Assembly (NCBI RefSeq): GCF_021654115.1
Contig: NZ_JAIWJF010000011.1
Coordinates: forward strand, 1-41,763
DNA length: 41,763 nt
Direction: 5' to 3'
DNA from: Furfurilactobacillus milii
GTDB taxonomy: Bacteria > Bacillota > Bacilli > Lactobacillales > Lactobacillaceae
Part shown: one piece after another, positions 9,287 to 18,707 of the stretch
Position numbering within the stretch: the stretch's first letter is position 1
How the letters are laid out: the number at the start of each line of letters is the position of its first letter
Notes under the pieces: generated by a model
What the model was told of the DNA's origin: nothing
The model's database searches: none
The model's input: only the letters and a program-made list of their open reading frames with translations
Translations under genes and position numbers: made by a program

Positions 9287-10279
9287 TTAGTGCGAACTTT
9301 GTTGATTGACGGCACTGCTAGCCGCATTTCCGGTCGTTGTGGTCACACTACCTGTAGTGGTACTTTGGGAGCTCGAGTTGCCGCTGTCACTGCTTGAAAC
9401 AGCATTGTCATCGAATCCAAATGGATAAGAGTAGGCACCAACCTCGAGATTAATGATTCCCTTACCGTTCATCTGGGCAACAATCTCCGGATAGTATTTC
9501 ATTTTTGAACCAAATGTAGCAGCCGTTGCATAAACCTCATTGCCATCATTCATGAACATATGAAGGCGTTCGGGATTACTCTTCGTCGGTGACAAATCGA
9601 TCTGTGAAATGCCCCGTTTGATATCACTACTTAATCCAGCATACTGTTTGATCACGGTTGCAAACGTATCGTCGTGACTAAAGCCACTGTACACAGGGTA
9701 ACCCGCTACTGGCCGGGATAAGGCAGTTGATAAGATCCGCCCATTTTCAATGACAACGTAATACTTGCTTTTGCGTAACAAATAGCCTGCTTGGCGATAT
9801 TCTTCGGCGTTCAGCTTAACGCCGCGGAAACCATCACGTGAGATCGTCAAATGATGAATCATATCGTTATTCGCCTTAGCCGTGTTAAAAATTTTCTGTT
9901 GATGTCCCCAAACAGTCCACAGTGGCTGACCCACCTGTAACCCGCTTGCCCGAACAATTTGTGTGCCAGTCAAATTGCGGGTTGCAGGCGCACTGATTTT
10001 GCTAAGTGAAAACAACGGCGAACCAATAATCGCAAGGATCACAATCACGGTCATAAACCCGCCGGTCATCACATTGCGTCGATGACGATTCTGCGCATCC
10101 GGACGTGGCGGTTTAGGTAATGACTTTTTAATCGGTTTCAGTACTTTTTTAGCGCCTGTATCACCTTTTTGATGGTCACCCTTCACGACACTGATTGTTC
10201 GTTTTTTCTTACGCCAGGGAAACCACCGGTGGCGGGGCGGTCGTTTATTTAATTCAACACGGTTAGCGATGGCCGCCAC
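9287..10279 (-). CDS. divIB: Cell-division protein DivIB (FtsQ homologue)
   Basis: DivIB is a bitopic protein of the DivIB-DivIC-FtsL complex that activates septal peptidoglycan synthesis. A basic cytoplasmic tail (residues 1-70) is followed by one membrane helix (about 71-92), a POTRA domain starting at SLSKISAPATRNLTG, a beta domain, and a Ser/Thr/Asn-rich C-terminal tail. The 330-residue length assumes the GTG start at 10279, but AGGAGG (10284-10279) overlaps that GTG, so translation may begin elsewhere; an ATC at 10270 is the only near-cognate codon with ideal spacing. It follows murG by 49 nt and is followed by a terminator. Confidence 0.93.
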   Translation of the reverse strand: MAAIANRVELNKRPPRHRWFPWRKKKRTISVVKGDHQKGDTGAKKVLKPIKKSLPKPPRPDAQNRHRRNVMTGGFMTVIVILAIIGSPLFSLSKISAPATRNLTGTQIVRASGLQVGQPLWTVWGHQQKIFNTAKANNDMIHHLTISRDGFRGVKLNAEEYRQAGYLLRKSKYYVVIENGRILSTALSRPVAGYPVYSGFSHDDTFATVIKQYAGLSSDIKRGISQIDLSPTKSNPERLHMFMNDGNEVYATAATFGSKMKYYPEIVAQMNGKGIINLEVGAYSYPFGFDDNAVSSSDSGNSSSQSTTTGSVTTTTGNAASSAVNQQSSH

Positions 10280-10328
10280 CTCCTCTATTGTTCAATCCGT
10301 AAACGTTAAAATCGCCTAATTAAATGAC

Positions 10329-11444
10329 TTACTTTTGGCGTGTCAGTTTAATGACTGCCGCCAATAATTGATCAGCCGCATCTGGCACACCCATCTTTTT
10401 AGCGGCAACCGCCATCTGCTGACGCTTGTCATCATCCTTCATCAACTGATCTACGACACTCATTAAGTGGTCGACCGTCAAACTATCCTCGGTAATCATT
10501 TCCGCAGCACCAACATTGACCAAGCTACGGGCGTTCTTGGTTTGATGATCATTAGTAACGTAAGGACTCGGAATTAAAATTGAGGGAATCCCTAACGCCG
10601 TGATTTCAGCCAGACTGGTGGCTCCAGCCCGGCCAACGATGGCGGCTACGCGTGGCAACACTTCCGGCATATTGCTGATGTAAGGCTTCACAACAACATT
10701 GGCTGCTGGTGTGATGTCATCTTTCTTCATTTGGGCCATAACGTCGTCATAACGCTTTTGACCCGTCACGAACACAACCTGATAGTGCCGATCATTAAAC
10801 TTAGGAATTGCTTGTTCACTTACCGCATTGATTTTTAATGCTCCCTGACTGCCGCCGAAAATAAGCAATGTCGGCACATCATTCTGTAAGCCATAACTAT
10901 CCCACTGAAAGTCACTATGCATTTGAGCCACTTGCTGTGCTCGCGGATTACCTGTAAAAATCACCTTTTTGCCAGGAAATTGACTTCGAGCATCTTCAAA
11001 CGCAATGGCAATTTGATCAACGAAATGTGACAAGAACTTGTTTGTCACACCGACCACTGAATTTTGCTCATGAATTAACGTTGGAATATGCATACGACTA
11101 GCCGCATATAAAACCGCAGAACTCACGTAGCCGCCGGTGCCAACCACAACATCCGGCTGAAAATCCTTGATGATTTTACGTGCATCACGAACACCGCGTA
11201 AAAACAAATTTACTGTTTCAATGTTGGTCGTCAGTCCGTGCCAATTCAGTTTGCGAGAAAAGCCTTGTAGTTTGATTGTTTCAAACGGAATCCCGCGGGC
11301 AGGCACAATTTTGCTTTCCAATCCACGGTGTGTGCCGACGTAACAAACCTTCGCCGTTGGATCCTTGGCGACTAAGTCATCAATAAGCGCTAATGCCGGA
11401 TAAATGTGACCTCCGGTACCACCGCCAGATACCATTAATCTCAT
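10329..11444 (-). CDS. murG: UDP-GlcNAc:lipid I GlcNAc transferase MurG
   Basis: MurG adds GlcNAc to lipid I on the inner membrane face to make lipid II. The N-terminal GT-B motif [15 protein letters not shown] is at residues 6-20. The nucleotide-sugar site is visible as [11 protein letters not shown], and [20 protein letters not shown] is the conserved C-domain segment (given here as [11 protein letters not shown]). The length of 371 aa is typical. It overlaps the murD stop by four bases (ATGA), indicating translational coupling. Confidence 0.98.
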   Translation of the reverse strand: MRLMVSGGGTGGHIYPALALIDDLVAKDPTAKVCYVGTHRGLESKIVPARGIPFETIKLQGFSRKLNWHGLTTNIETVNLFLRGVRDARKIIKDFQPDVVVGTGGYVSSAVLYAASRMHIPTLIHEQNSVVGVTNKFLSHFVDQIAIAFEDARSQFPGKKVIFTGNPRAQQVAQMHSDFQWDSYGLQNDVPTLLIFGGSQGALKINAVSEQAIPKFNDRHYQVVFVTGQKRYDDVMAQMKKDDITPAANVVVKPYISNMPEVLPRVAAIVGRAGATSLAEITALGIPSILIPSPYVTNDHQTKNARSLVNVGAAEMITEDSLTVDHLMSVVDQLMKDDDKRQQMAVAAKKMGVPDAADQLLAAVIKLTRQK

Positions 11445-12823
11445 GCCTGTTGCTCCTTTTCTCCACTAAGTTGTTCGACTGCTTTAATGAATTTATCGCC
11501 CCGTACTTCAAAACTAGGGAATTGATCCCAAGAAGCATTTGCTGGTGACAGTAACACAACATCCCCTGGTTGACTCAACTTGTACGCTTCAGGAACTGCT
11601 GCAACCGCATCATCGGCAAAGTGAATTTCCGTAATACCAGCCTTTTTAGCTGCGTCAGCTAGCAGGTCCTTTGTTTGACCAAACAACACAACAGCCTTAA
11701 CGTGCGCCTTCAAATCGTCGACCAACCGATCAAATGTAAAGCCACGGTCCAAACCACCAGCCATCAAGACAACGGGCTGTTTAAAACCACGTAAGGCCAT
11801 TTGCGTAGCTTCAATGTCAGTTGCTTTTGAATCGTTATAGAATTTGCGATCCTTGTACGTTAATACATATTGCAAACGGTGCCGCACGCCATTGAAATGA
11901 CTTAGGGTGGTGGCAATCGCTGCGTTGCTTTGACCAGCCACTTTAGCAGCAGCTAAGGCAGCTAAAGCATTTTCAACATTTTGAATCCCGGGTACGTTAA
12001 TTTGGTCAACCGGTAAGATAGCTTCATCCCGCCACATTAACTGACCATCTGCAACGTAAGCATCCGCACCAGTTGCGCCCTTTCGGGAAACCTTAATGAT
12101 CTGCGCCTTGGATTGCTTTGCTAGTTCATGTTGTTCAGGCAGATCCCAATTCATCACCAAAAAGTCATCGGCCGTTTGGTTCATCGTGATCCGCATTTTT
12201 GCAGCTACGTAGGCTTCACGACTGCCATGCCAGTCAATATGAGCCGTGTACATGTTTGTGATCACAGCAATGTGTGGGTGCAACGTTTTAATGCCTGTTA
12301 ACATGAAACTGGACAGTTCCGTCACCATCACATCGTCCTTGGTCAAGGTCTGGACAACCTGGCTGGCTGGCACACCAATATTACCGGCAAATTTGGCCTT
12401 TCCCACTGGACGATCTTGATTCAACATTTCGGTAATCATCGTGGTAACGGTCGTTTTTCCGTTAGTCCCGGTCACGCCAATAAGCTCTGCGTCGTTAACT
12501 TGGGCAGCTAGCTCTACCTCTGTGATAATTGGAATATGACGCGATTGAGCAGCTTGAATCAGCGGATTTGAATATGGAATTCCTGGATTTTTAACGATCA
12601 GACTAAAGTCTTCGTCCAACAACGAAACCGGGTTGCTCCCCGTAACCACTTTGATACCATCACTAACCAGTTCCTTAGCATCCGGGTTTTCATCAAACGG
12701 TTTAGCATCATTAGCTGTGACAAACGCACCCAGTTTTTTAAGTAACCGAGCCGCATTCACCCCGCTCTTAGCTAATCCTAAAACCAATACCTTCTCATTC
12801 TCATACGTTGTTACTTGCTTCAC
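11441..12823 (-). CDS. murD: UDP-MurNAc-L-alanine:D-glutamate ligase MurD
   Basis: MurD adds D-Glu to UDP-MurNAc-L-Ala in the cytoplasm. The N-terminal Rossmann segment [17 protein letters not shown] is at residues 12-28. The ATP loop [14 protein letters not shown] lies near residues 115-128, and HRLQYV followed by FYNDSKATD belongs to the C-terminal ligase domain. The protein is 460 aa. A TATGGT-like -10 (about 12862-12857) lies just upstream, so an internal promoter is possible. It is coupled to murG by overlap. Confidence 0.98.
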   Translation of the reverse strand: MKQVTTYENEKVLVLGLAKSGVNAARLLKKLGAFVTANDAKPFDENPDAKELVSDGIKVVTGSNPVSLLDEDFSLIVKNPGIPYSNPLIQAAQSRHIPIITEVELAAQVNDAELIGVTGTNGKTTVTTMITEMLNQDRPVGKAKFAGNIGVPASQVVQTLTKDDVMVTELSSFMLTGIKTLHPHIAVITNMYTAHIDWHGSREAYVAAKMRITMNQTADDFLVMNWDLPEQHELAKQSKAQIIKVSRKGATGADAYVADGQLMWRDEAILPVDQINVPGIQNVENALAALAAAKVAGQSNAAIATTLSHFNGVRHRLQYVLTYKDRKFYNDSKATDIEATQMALRGFKQPVVLMAGGLDRGFTFDRLVDDLKAHVKAVVLFGQTKDLLADAAKKAGITEIHFADDAVAAVPEAYKLSQPGDVVLLSPANASWDQFPSFEVRGDKFIKAVEQLSGEKEQQA

Positions 12824-12867
12824 ACTGATCGCCCTTTTCTCTTCTATATTAGTTTAACCATACCACG

Positions 12868-12938
12868 ATGCCGATCATGACGGGATACCCCTTAACATGA
12901 TCGGCATAAAAACTTATATGTACTGCGGAGATTTCCGC
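12868..12938 (-). other. Two hairpins between mraY and murD
   Basis: A perfect 12-bp inverted repeat (12868-12879 with 12896-12907, ATGCCGATCATG and its complement) and a smaller one (TGCGGA with TCCGCA, 12923-12938) fill the 136-nt gap. No T-run follows on the minus strand, so these are not standard terminators. They could be processing or stability elements. Confidence 0.6.
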
Positions 12939-12959
12939 ATTTAAATAACAAAACGACGT

Positions 12960-13928
12960 TTACCACATTGCCCATACACCAGTTGCGGCAAGCACGGCAC
13001 CGATTGCCCAAAAAGTAAGATCGATCCGCCATTCACCCCATCCGTCTAATTCAAACTGGTGATGAATCGGCGTCATCTTAAACAACCGTTTGCCATGCGT
13101 AATGTGAAAATAGCTCACCTGAATCATAACTGTTGCTGTTTCAATGACAAACACGCCACCGACCCATAACAAGGATAACTCGTGGTGAAGCAGCAATGAC
13201 ACAGCTGCCAACGCGCCACCAAGTGCCAACGACCCCATGTCACCCATGAAAATCTTGGCAGGCTTATGATTCCAAATCAAGAAGGCAGCCAGTGCACCAA
13301 CCACCGTCAAACAGAAAACCATTACGCCATATTGCCGCTGATGTTGCGCGATAATGCCATAGGCCAGAAAAGCAATGATTGAAAGTCCTGTTGCCAAACC
13401 GTCCAAACCATCCGTTAAGTTAACAGCGTTTGAAAAGCCAATCAACCAAATAATGGCAAACAAGACATAGCCGACGCCTAATGGAACATCACCAATGAAT
13501 GGGACACGAAGACTCATTGAAAAGCCTTCATAAGAGAACACAATGATGAAAACAATGGCCCCAACAATCTGACCGAGCATTTTTTGCCAGGCCTTTAACC
13601 CGTCGTTTTGACGGTTAAACACTTTAATAGAATCATCCCACATCCCTAGTAATCCGTAGAATACTAACGTAAATAGAAGAATTCCAGAACTACCATTCAA
13701 CACATGTTGCCAAATACCAACAATTAACGTTGCCACAACACTGGCAGTAATGAACATCAGGCCACCCATTGTCGGCGTGCCGTTTTTCTTTTCATGCCAA
13801 CTCAAGCCTTTTTCCCAAATCGTTTGGCCCTCGCCGTGTGCTCTGAAATAACGAATCAAAAACGGTAGAAAAATTGCGGTCACTGCAAACGCAATGATTA
13901 ACGACCAAAGCCAAATACGAACTTGCAT
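12960..13928 (-). CDS. mraY: Phospho-MurNAc-pentapeptide transferase MraY
   Basis: MraY transfers phospho-MurNAc-pentapeptide to undecaprenyl phosphate, giving lipid I. It is an integral membrane enzyme with about ten hydrophobic helices. Family motifs include [11 protein letters not shown] near the start, the catalytic [12 protein letters not shown] (about residues 170-181), [12 protein letters not shown], and [15 protein letters not shown] (HHHFE-type loop). The length of 322 aa is typical. It is separated from the upstream pbp gene by an unusual 395-nt non-coding region. Confidence 0.98.
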   Translation of the reverse strand: MQVRIWLWSLIIAFAVTAIFLPFLIRYFRAHGEGQTIWEKGLSWHEKKNGTPTMGGLMFITASVVATLIVGIWQHVLNGSSGILLFTLVFYGLLGMWDDSIKVFNRQNDGLKAWQKMLGQIVGAIVFIIVFSYEGFSMSLRVPFIGDVPLGVGYVLFAIIWLIGFSNAVNLTDGLDGLATGLSIIAFLAYGIIAQHQRQYGVMVFCLTVVGALAAFLIWNHKPAKIFMGDMGSLALGGALAAVSLLLHHELSLLWVGGVFVIETATVMIQVSYFHITHGKRLFKMTPIHHQFELDGWGEWRIDLTFWAIGAVLAATGVWAMW

Positions 13929-14006
13929 AACTCTACTTACCCCTTTAATTGTGCGGTTATTAGAACAATCCGCTTTTAAATACCCTGCCGAAGTTAAGAC
14001 CTTTTC

Positions 14007-14307
14007 ACGTTGTTGCTCGGACCTTACCGAGCTTCGGCACCACTCTTTTTAAACGTGCACCTGTCGCCCAGAAGCCTGCGCATAACCCGAAAGCCGCCTC
14101 ATTCGGAAATCCACCGAACGCTTCGTCTTCCACGTTATTGCTCAGTTTCTCCCAGGGCTTCGGCATCACTCTTTTAAACGTGCACCTGACTTCTGAATCC
14201 TGTGCATAAGCCACAAGTCAAAGCATTCGGAAAACCACCGAATCATTCGCCTTGTATCTTATTGCTCGGATTCACCCGAAGTAAGGCATCACTCTTTCAT
14301 TTTACAC
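14007..14307 (-). repeat. Block of imperfect ~125-nt tandem repeats between pbp and mraY
   Basis: Two nearly full units (14131-14257 and 14007-14130, about 75% alike by eye) and a partial third (14258-14307) are visible. On the minus strand each full unit holds a small TTCGG/CCGAA hairpin, the core CAGGTGCACGTTT..AAAAGAGTG written as CAGGTGCACGTTT then AAAAGAGTGRTGCC, and an end of the type GAGCAAYAACGTG. Unit 1 also has CTCGG...CCGAG. The block is transcribed within the dcw operon if transcription is continuous. A 69-codon open frame across it (14005-14214) is not conserved between units, so I read it as non-coding. The origin and role are unknown. Confidence 0.75.
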
Positions 14308-14323
14308 GAAAACAATTGCGGTG

Positions 14324-16489
14324 TTACTTAAATTTCACAGTCACACCGGTTCCTTCCTGGATGGTGCGGCCAGCCGGCAAACTTTGACTTGTCACATACC
14401 CACTACCAGAAGTTTGCACAGACAATCCCGTTAGCTTGGCAAACTCAAGGACATCGCCCATTGACCAGCCTTTCATATCCGCCATCGTCAAATTGTCACC
14501 AGCACGGAGGAAAATCCGCTGATTGGTCAGCGTCTTTTTACCCTCAGAAGGAGACTGCGCTGTGACCTTGCTACCATCACCAATCACTACCGGTGTCAGT
14601 GAAAGGTCACTAACTTGCTGCTTAGCGTCATCAACGTTTGTGCCCACTAACTTTGGCACCTTTGTGCTAGTTGCTTTTCCTGGTAATGCCGTATCCTTGT
14701 CCATCGCTAACGCTTCTGTCATGACGGGACTAAAGACATCGTTTTCCCACTGTGTAATCAGCTTGTCTGGCACCTTCTTAGGCTGATTAACGGTCACGTA
14801 CATCAAGTAACGTGGATTCTTCGCGGGAACCATCCCCATTACAGAGTTCAAAGTTGAATCCATTCCGTCCATGTATTGACCATTGTCACCAACCACTTGA
14901 GCCGTCCCAGTCTTGGCTGCCACTTTGTAGCCAGCAATCTTGAAGTCTTTCCCCATCCCGTAGGACTTGTAAACGTAGTCTGTCATGTGTTGACGCACCT
15001 TTTTGGCCGTCTCAGCACTAATTGGATTGCCAACAACCTGCCGTTTACCGCGATAAACAACCTTGCCGGTATTGGGATCAACAATCTTGTTGATATAGTA
15101 TGGCTTCAACATCTTCCCGTTGTTGGCAACAGCTGTGTACGCCTGCATGAGTTGCATTGGTGTCACGGTAATCCCTTGTCCAAACGCTGTGTTTGCCTGC
15201 TCGATTGGTTGCGTGAATTGCATGGCACCATGCGCTTCGTTTGGCAAACCGCTGTTCGTTGATTTTAAGAAACCAAAATTCTGAATGTACTTTTTCCAAG
15301 TGTTGGCCCCCATTTGTTGTTCCAAATGAGCCATCGCCACGTTACTAGAAAGATCGAATCCCTTGGAATAAGTGATTGTGCCCCAACCTGCTGGATTCCA
15401 GTCAGGAACCACGGCGTTACCAATCTTATATCGGCCAGATTGGTAGGTGTCACTGCCCTTAAAGTTGCCAGAGTCAATTGACGCCGCTAAGGACATACTC
15501 TTCATGGTCGAACCGGGTTCATAAGGATCTGAAACCAGCAAATCATTCCACTGGTCGCCCAGGCCCTGCATCGTCGACGCGTTAAACGTTGGCCGTTGGG
15601 TAGCCGCCAAAATTTTTCCAGTCTTGGTATCAACCATCATGGCCACCATGTTTTTAGGCTGCAACTTGCTGTACAAAATCTGCATTTGATTTTCTAACAG
15701 ATTCTGCAAATCAGGATTCAGTGTCGTATACACATTGTCGCCGTTCTTCACACTGCGTTTATTCCGCTGTGAATTGGGCAATGTATAGCCTAATGAATCA
15801 TGTTTAATCTGCTTAACACCATTTTCACCAGATAATTGCCGATTCAACTGCTGTTCAATCCCCATTTTACCAATCAGTGAACTGGCCCCGTTGGCCAAGG
15901 TGGTCGGCTGTGCGTAACCAATCATATGACTAGCAAAAATCCCGTTCGGATATAATCGTGCACTTTGTGTTGTGAACGCGATCCCATTTAGATTAGCTTT
16001 CTGAATCGCCTGTTTAGTTGCCACAGACAAATCCTTACCGGCCGATCCAAACTCTACCTGGAAGGTGTTTTTATTGCTGGGGTTCAGGATCTTCAAAATC
16101 TCGCTCGAGCTCATGTTGAGCGTTTTGCTAAGTACCTTAGCCACTTTATCTTTGTCTGTTACATAAAGCGGTTTGCCCGTGGTTGAGACCTGATGTTTGT
16201 TTAGCACGGCATACACCGTGTACGTATTGGTGTCCATTGCAATTGGATTGCCGTCAGCATCATAAATGGTCCCCCGCTTAGCGTGAATCGTTTGCTGTTC
16301 GGTATAGAGCGCCTGCGCTTGTTTGGACAAACTCACATGCTGCACATGTTTGCCAACTGCAATATAAACAAAACGAACGCCCAGCAAGATAAACACCGCA
16401 AGAATTGCAACAAGCAATACGTTACCGAAGTGACGTCTGTTTGAACGGGTGTTATCTGGACTGGACATTCGTTTGGAATCTTTATTCAT
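14324..16489 (-). CDS. Division-specific class B penicillin-binding protein with two PASTA domains
   Basis: This transpeptidase cross-links septal peptidoglycan; by position it is the PBP2B/PBP2x (FtsI) homologue. The 721 residues comprise a membrane anchor (about 21-43), a dimerisation domain, and the transpeptidase domain with S327-T-M-K330, S381-S-N383 and K526-T-G528. Two C-terminal PASTA domains follow (about 608-664 and 666-721). The start codon overlaps the ftsL stop by one base (TAATG), so translation is probably coupled; an AAGGA sits about 13 nt upstream. It is a target of beta-lactams. Confidence 0.96.
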   Translation of the reverse strand: MNKDSKRMSSPDNTRSNRRHFGNVLLVAILAVFILLGVRFVYIAVGKHVQHVSLSKQAQALYTEQQTIHAKRGTIYDADGNPIAMDTNTYTVYAVLNKHQVSTTGKPLYVTDKDKVAKVLSKTLNMSSSEILKILNPSNKNTFQVEFGSAGKDLSVATKQAIQKANLNGIAFTTQSARLYPNGIFASHMIGYAQPTTLANGASSLIGKMGIEQQLNRQLSGENGVKQIKHDSLGYTLPNSQRNKRSVKNGDNVYTTLNPDLQNLLENQMQILYSKLQPKNMVAMMVDTKTGKILAATQRPTFNASTMQGLGDQWNDLLVSDPYEPGSTMKSMSLAASIDSGNFKGSDTYQSGRYKIGNAVVPDWNPAGWGTITYSKGFDLSSNVAMAHLEQQMGANTWKKYIQNFGFLKSTNSGLPNEAHGAMQFTQPIEQANTAFGQGITVTPMQLMQAYTAVANNGKMLKPYYINKIVDPNTGKVVYRGKRQVVGNPISAETAKKVRQHMTDYVYKSYGMGKDFKIAGYKVAAKTGTAQVVGDNGQYMDGMDSTLNSVMGMVPAKNPRYLMYVTVNQPKKVPDKLITQWENDVFSPVMTEALAMDKDTALPGKATSTKVPKLVGTNVDDAKQQVSDLSLTPVVIGDGSKVTAQSPSEGKKTLTNQRIFLRAGDNLTMADMKGWSMGDVLEFAKLTGLSVQTSGSGYVTSQSLPAGRTIQEGTGVTVKFK

Positions 16490-16866
16490 TATTTACTGAC
16501 ATTCCTTATGTTTTGGCTGGTTAAGGTCAACCCATTTTTCTGTGCCACTGCGTCCAATCGAGAACGGCTGGACAACTCACTAATTTCCTGAGTTGCGGAA
16601 GCATTGGCATTATTGACCTTTGTCAACTGTGTTTGTGTCGTTTGTAAATTACGCTGTGCATTCGTAATCTCGATTTGAGAATGAATGATGTTCACGGCGA
16701 AACATACAACAACAATACCACAAATTATGCTCAATAGAATCTCGAATCCTGAAATCGGGAGCCGTTTCTGATGAACGGCTGGCTGTTCAACCGATTGGGG
16801 CTGACGGAGCGGTTTGGCAACACTAGGCTGCTCATATGGTTGTGACTGTGCTAAATTCTGTGCCAT
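16489..16866 (-). CDS. ftsL: Cell-division protein FtsL
   Basis: FtsL is a small bitopic protein that forms the FtsL-DivIC-DivIB complex and activates septal synthesis. The 125 residues contain a cytoplasmic Gln/Pro-rich tail (1-40), one membrane helix (about 41-62, FEILLSIICGIVVVCFAV), and an extracellular coiled coil rich in Gln, Asn, Thr and Ser. I chose the ATG at 16866 because AAGGAAG lies nine bases upstream. The gene is between rsmH and the pbp gene, the standard position. Confidence 0.93.
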   Translation of the reverse strand: MAQNLAQSQPYEQPSVAKPLRQPQSVEQPAVHQKRLPISGFEILLSIICGIVVVCFAVNIIHSQIEITNAQRNLQTTQTQLTKVNNANASATQEISELSSRSRLDAVAQKNGLTLTSQNIRNVSK

Positions 16867-16948
16867 GTTAATCAACTTCCTTAACTATGTAAGTCTGGAC
16901 GACAGACGATTTTTTAATGTAATGACAAACGACTAATTTACCTACCGA

Positions 16949-17926
16949 CTACCTCAACAGTTGATGTTTTGAATCGGTATTTGTTTCATTACGCTCGATC
17001 ACACGCAGCTTAGCGCTGTGTGCCCGACGGTTAGCGGCTAACTCAGCCTCGCTGGCCTCAATCGGTTTACGTGTAATCAGGTGATAATCCGGTTGCATGT
17101 CTGCTGGAATCACTGGCAATCCTGCTGGTAATTCTGGCACCGTTGTTTGCTCCTTAAACATCGTTTTAACTAACCGATCTTCTAAGGACTGGAACGTAAT
17201 GCAACTAATGCGGCCACCGGGATTCAAGAGTGCTAAGGCTTGCTCTAACGATGTTTCCAACGCACCCAATTCATCATTAACCGCAATCCGAATGGCCTGA
17301 AATGTCTTCTTTGCTGGATGACCACCATGGCGGCGAGCCGCGGCTGGAATAGCGGATTTGACCAGGTCAGCTAGCTGAAGGGTTGTTTCAATCGGTGCCA
17401 CCGCACGTTGTTGCTCAATTTTTCGGGCAATTTGTTTGGCAAACTTCTCTTCACCATAGCGATACAAAATCCGAACCAACCGCGCGTAATCCCATTCGTT
17501 AACGACTTGCATGGCGGACAAATCCTGTTCCTGATTCATTCGCATATCCAGAGGTGCGTCCAACCTGTAACTAAAGCCACGCTGCGCATCATCGAACTGT
17601 GGCGAACTCACACCGAGATCATATAACACGCCATCTACATGTTGAACGCCACGCTCAGCAAGTTCCTGAGTAATATTTCGAAAGTTAGCTTGAATCAAGG
17701 TTACCTGGTTGTTAGCAATTGCAGTTGCCAAATGTTGGCGATTGTATGCTAAGGCCGTTTCATCTTGATCAAAAGCATATAAATGACCTGTCGTTAGTTG
17801 TGAAAGAATCTTTGCAGAATGACCACCGCCACCCAATGTGCAATCCACATAAATACCGTCGGGTTTCACGGCCAAGCCTGCAACTGCTTCATTCAACAAA
17901 ACAGTTACGTGATTAAATTCTGCCAT
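16949..17926 (-). CDS. rsmH: 16S rRNA (cytosine1402-N4)-methyltransferase RsmH (MraW)
   Basis: RsmH methylates N4 of C1402 in the ribosomal P site using S-adenosylmethionine. The SAM-binding motif [14 protein letters not shown] is near residues 28-41, [15 protein letters not shown] near 95-109, and [14 protein letters not shown] follows. The chosen ATG at 17926 begins [15 protein letters not shown], the conserved family start, and follows AAAGGAGGGG closely. The protein is 325 aa. It is the second gene of the dcw cluster. Confidence 0.97.
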   Translation of the reverse strand: MAEFNHVTVLLNEAVAGLAVKPDGIYVDCTLGGGGHSAKILSQLTTGHLYAFDQDETALAYNRQHLATAIANNQVTLIQANFRNITQELAERGVQHVDGVLYDLGVSSPQFDDAQRGFSYRLDAPLDMRMNQEQDLSAMQVVNEWDYARLVRILYRYGEEKFAKQIARKIEQQRAVAPIETTLQLADLVKSAIPAAARRHGGHPAKKTFQAIRIAVNDELGALETSLEQALALLNPGGRISCITFQSLEDRLVKTMFKEQTTVPELPAGLPVIPADMQPDYHLITRKPIEASEAELAANRRAHSAKLRVIERNETNTDSKHQLLR

Positions 17927-17989
17927 GTCACCCCTCCTTTGCGCATTCTGTGTTAAAGCCATCGTGTTAAGTGCTCAATTATTTAAAAA

Positions 17990-18421
17990 CTAAAAGTCAA
18001 AGTCGCCCATTGATTCCGAAATGTCGTCGATGTTAGCTTCGGTGGACTCATTGTACTGTTGCCATGTGTCAGCGTCCCAAATTTCAAACCGGTCAGAAAC
18101 CCCAACGATGACACAGGCTTTAGTCAGTTTTGCATGGTTCCGTAACGGTGTCGGAATATTGATGCGGCCCTGTTTATCGAATTCACATTCTGTCGCGCCA
18201 GAAAACAAGAAACGAGAGAATGCACGTGCGTCACGTTTAGTTAACGATAATGTCTGGGTCTTTTCGACCAATGCAGCCCATTCTGCTTCTGGATAGCCAA
18301 ACAAACAGCCATCCATCCCACGAGTAACCATAAATTTTTCGCCGAGTTGATTACGAAACTTAGCCGGGATGATGAGACGACCTTTATCGTCAACATTGTG
18401 TTGAAATTCTCCGATAAACAC
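17990..18421 (-). CDS. mraZ: Transcriptional regulator MraZ
   Basis: MraZ is an AbrB-like DNA-binding protein that forms rings and controls the dcw promoter. The 143 residues carry two MraZ repeats, each with the DKGR-type signature (DDKGRLIIPAKFR at about 11-23 and DKQGRINIPTPLR at about 84-96). The start is a GTG preceded by GGAAGGGA and GGTGA. It is the first gene of the cluster. Upstream lies a three-box GTGG direct repeat (18531-18554) that fits a MraZ operator. Confidence 0.97.
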   Translation of the reverse strand: MFIGEFQHNVDDKGRLIIPAKFRNQLGEKFMVTRGMDGCLFGYPEAEWAALVEKTQTLSLTKRDARAFSRFLFSGATECEFDKQGRINIPTPLRNHAKLTKACVIVGVSDRFEIWDADTWQQYNESTEANIDDISESMGDFDF

Positions 18422-18530
18422 GCTCGATCACCATCCCTTCCATTTTTAAGTCAACTGACGCTGTGAAAATCGAATGAAAACGGTTTAACAGCAGTTAAAT
18501 CAATCATCCTTCTCGCTATAAAAAAGTCTA

Positions 18531-18554
18531 CCACAATCCCCCACTATTCACCAC
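18531..18554 (-). promoter_or_regulatory. Putative MraZ operator: three GTGG boxes at 10-bp spacing
   Basis: On the minus strand GTGG starts at 18554, 18544 and 18534, exactly one helical turn apart, within GTGGTGAATA, GTGGGGGATT and GTGGTAGACT. MraZ proteins bind short TGGG/GTGG-type direct repeats with about 10-bp period at their own promoters, so autoregulation of the dcw cluster is likely. Confidence 0.75.
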
Positions 18555-18557
18555 GTA

Positions 18558-18585
18558 CTTAGAAAAAATGTAGTAATTTTGTCAC
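18558..18585 (-). promoter_or_regulatory. mraZ: Candidate dcw promoter (Pmra)
   Basis: GTGACA (18585-18580) and TCTAAG (18563-18558) are separated by 16 bp on the minus strand. They would place the transcription start inside or just before the first GTGG box, consistent with repression by MraZ. Matches to consensus are moderate and a TATAGC at about 18521-18516 is an alternative -10. Confidence 0.4.
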
Positions 18586-18604
18586 AGAACGTGGCTGCAA
18601 AAAA

Positions 18605-18643
18605 AACAAGCCGTGAAAGAATGCTATTTCAGCAGTCTTTCAC
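18605..18643 (-). terminator. Terminator after the DUF3397 gene
   Basis: CGTGAAAGA (18612-18620) pairs with TCTTTCACG (18635-18643). On the minus strand the stem is followed by CTTG and a run of eight T. It isolates the mraZ promoter from upstream transcription. Confidence 0.85.
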
Positions 18644-18669
18644 GACCCTTTAAACTCACCTCTCCTAAA

Positions 18670-18684
18670 GTGGGGATTGGTGGG
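18670..18684 (+). promoter_or_regulatory. Second pair of GTGG boxes, opposite orientation
   Basis: GTGGGGATTG and GTGGG lie 10 bp apart on the plus strand, about 120 bp from the mraZ operator. The sequence resembles the middle of that operator (AGTGGGG-ATT-GTGG). It may be an auxiliary MraZ site, though no plus-strand gene starts nearby. Confidence 0.35.
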
Positions 18685-18707
18685 TAAAATATTCAAATAC
18701 ACGCTCT

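Noticed and set aside
14005-14214. 69-codon open frame on the minus strand across the repeat block
   Set aside because: The two repeat units differ by indels that change the reading frame, so the coding phase is not preserved between copies; no ribosome binding site is present.
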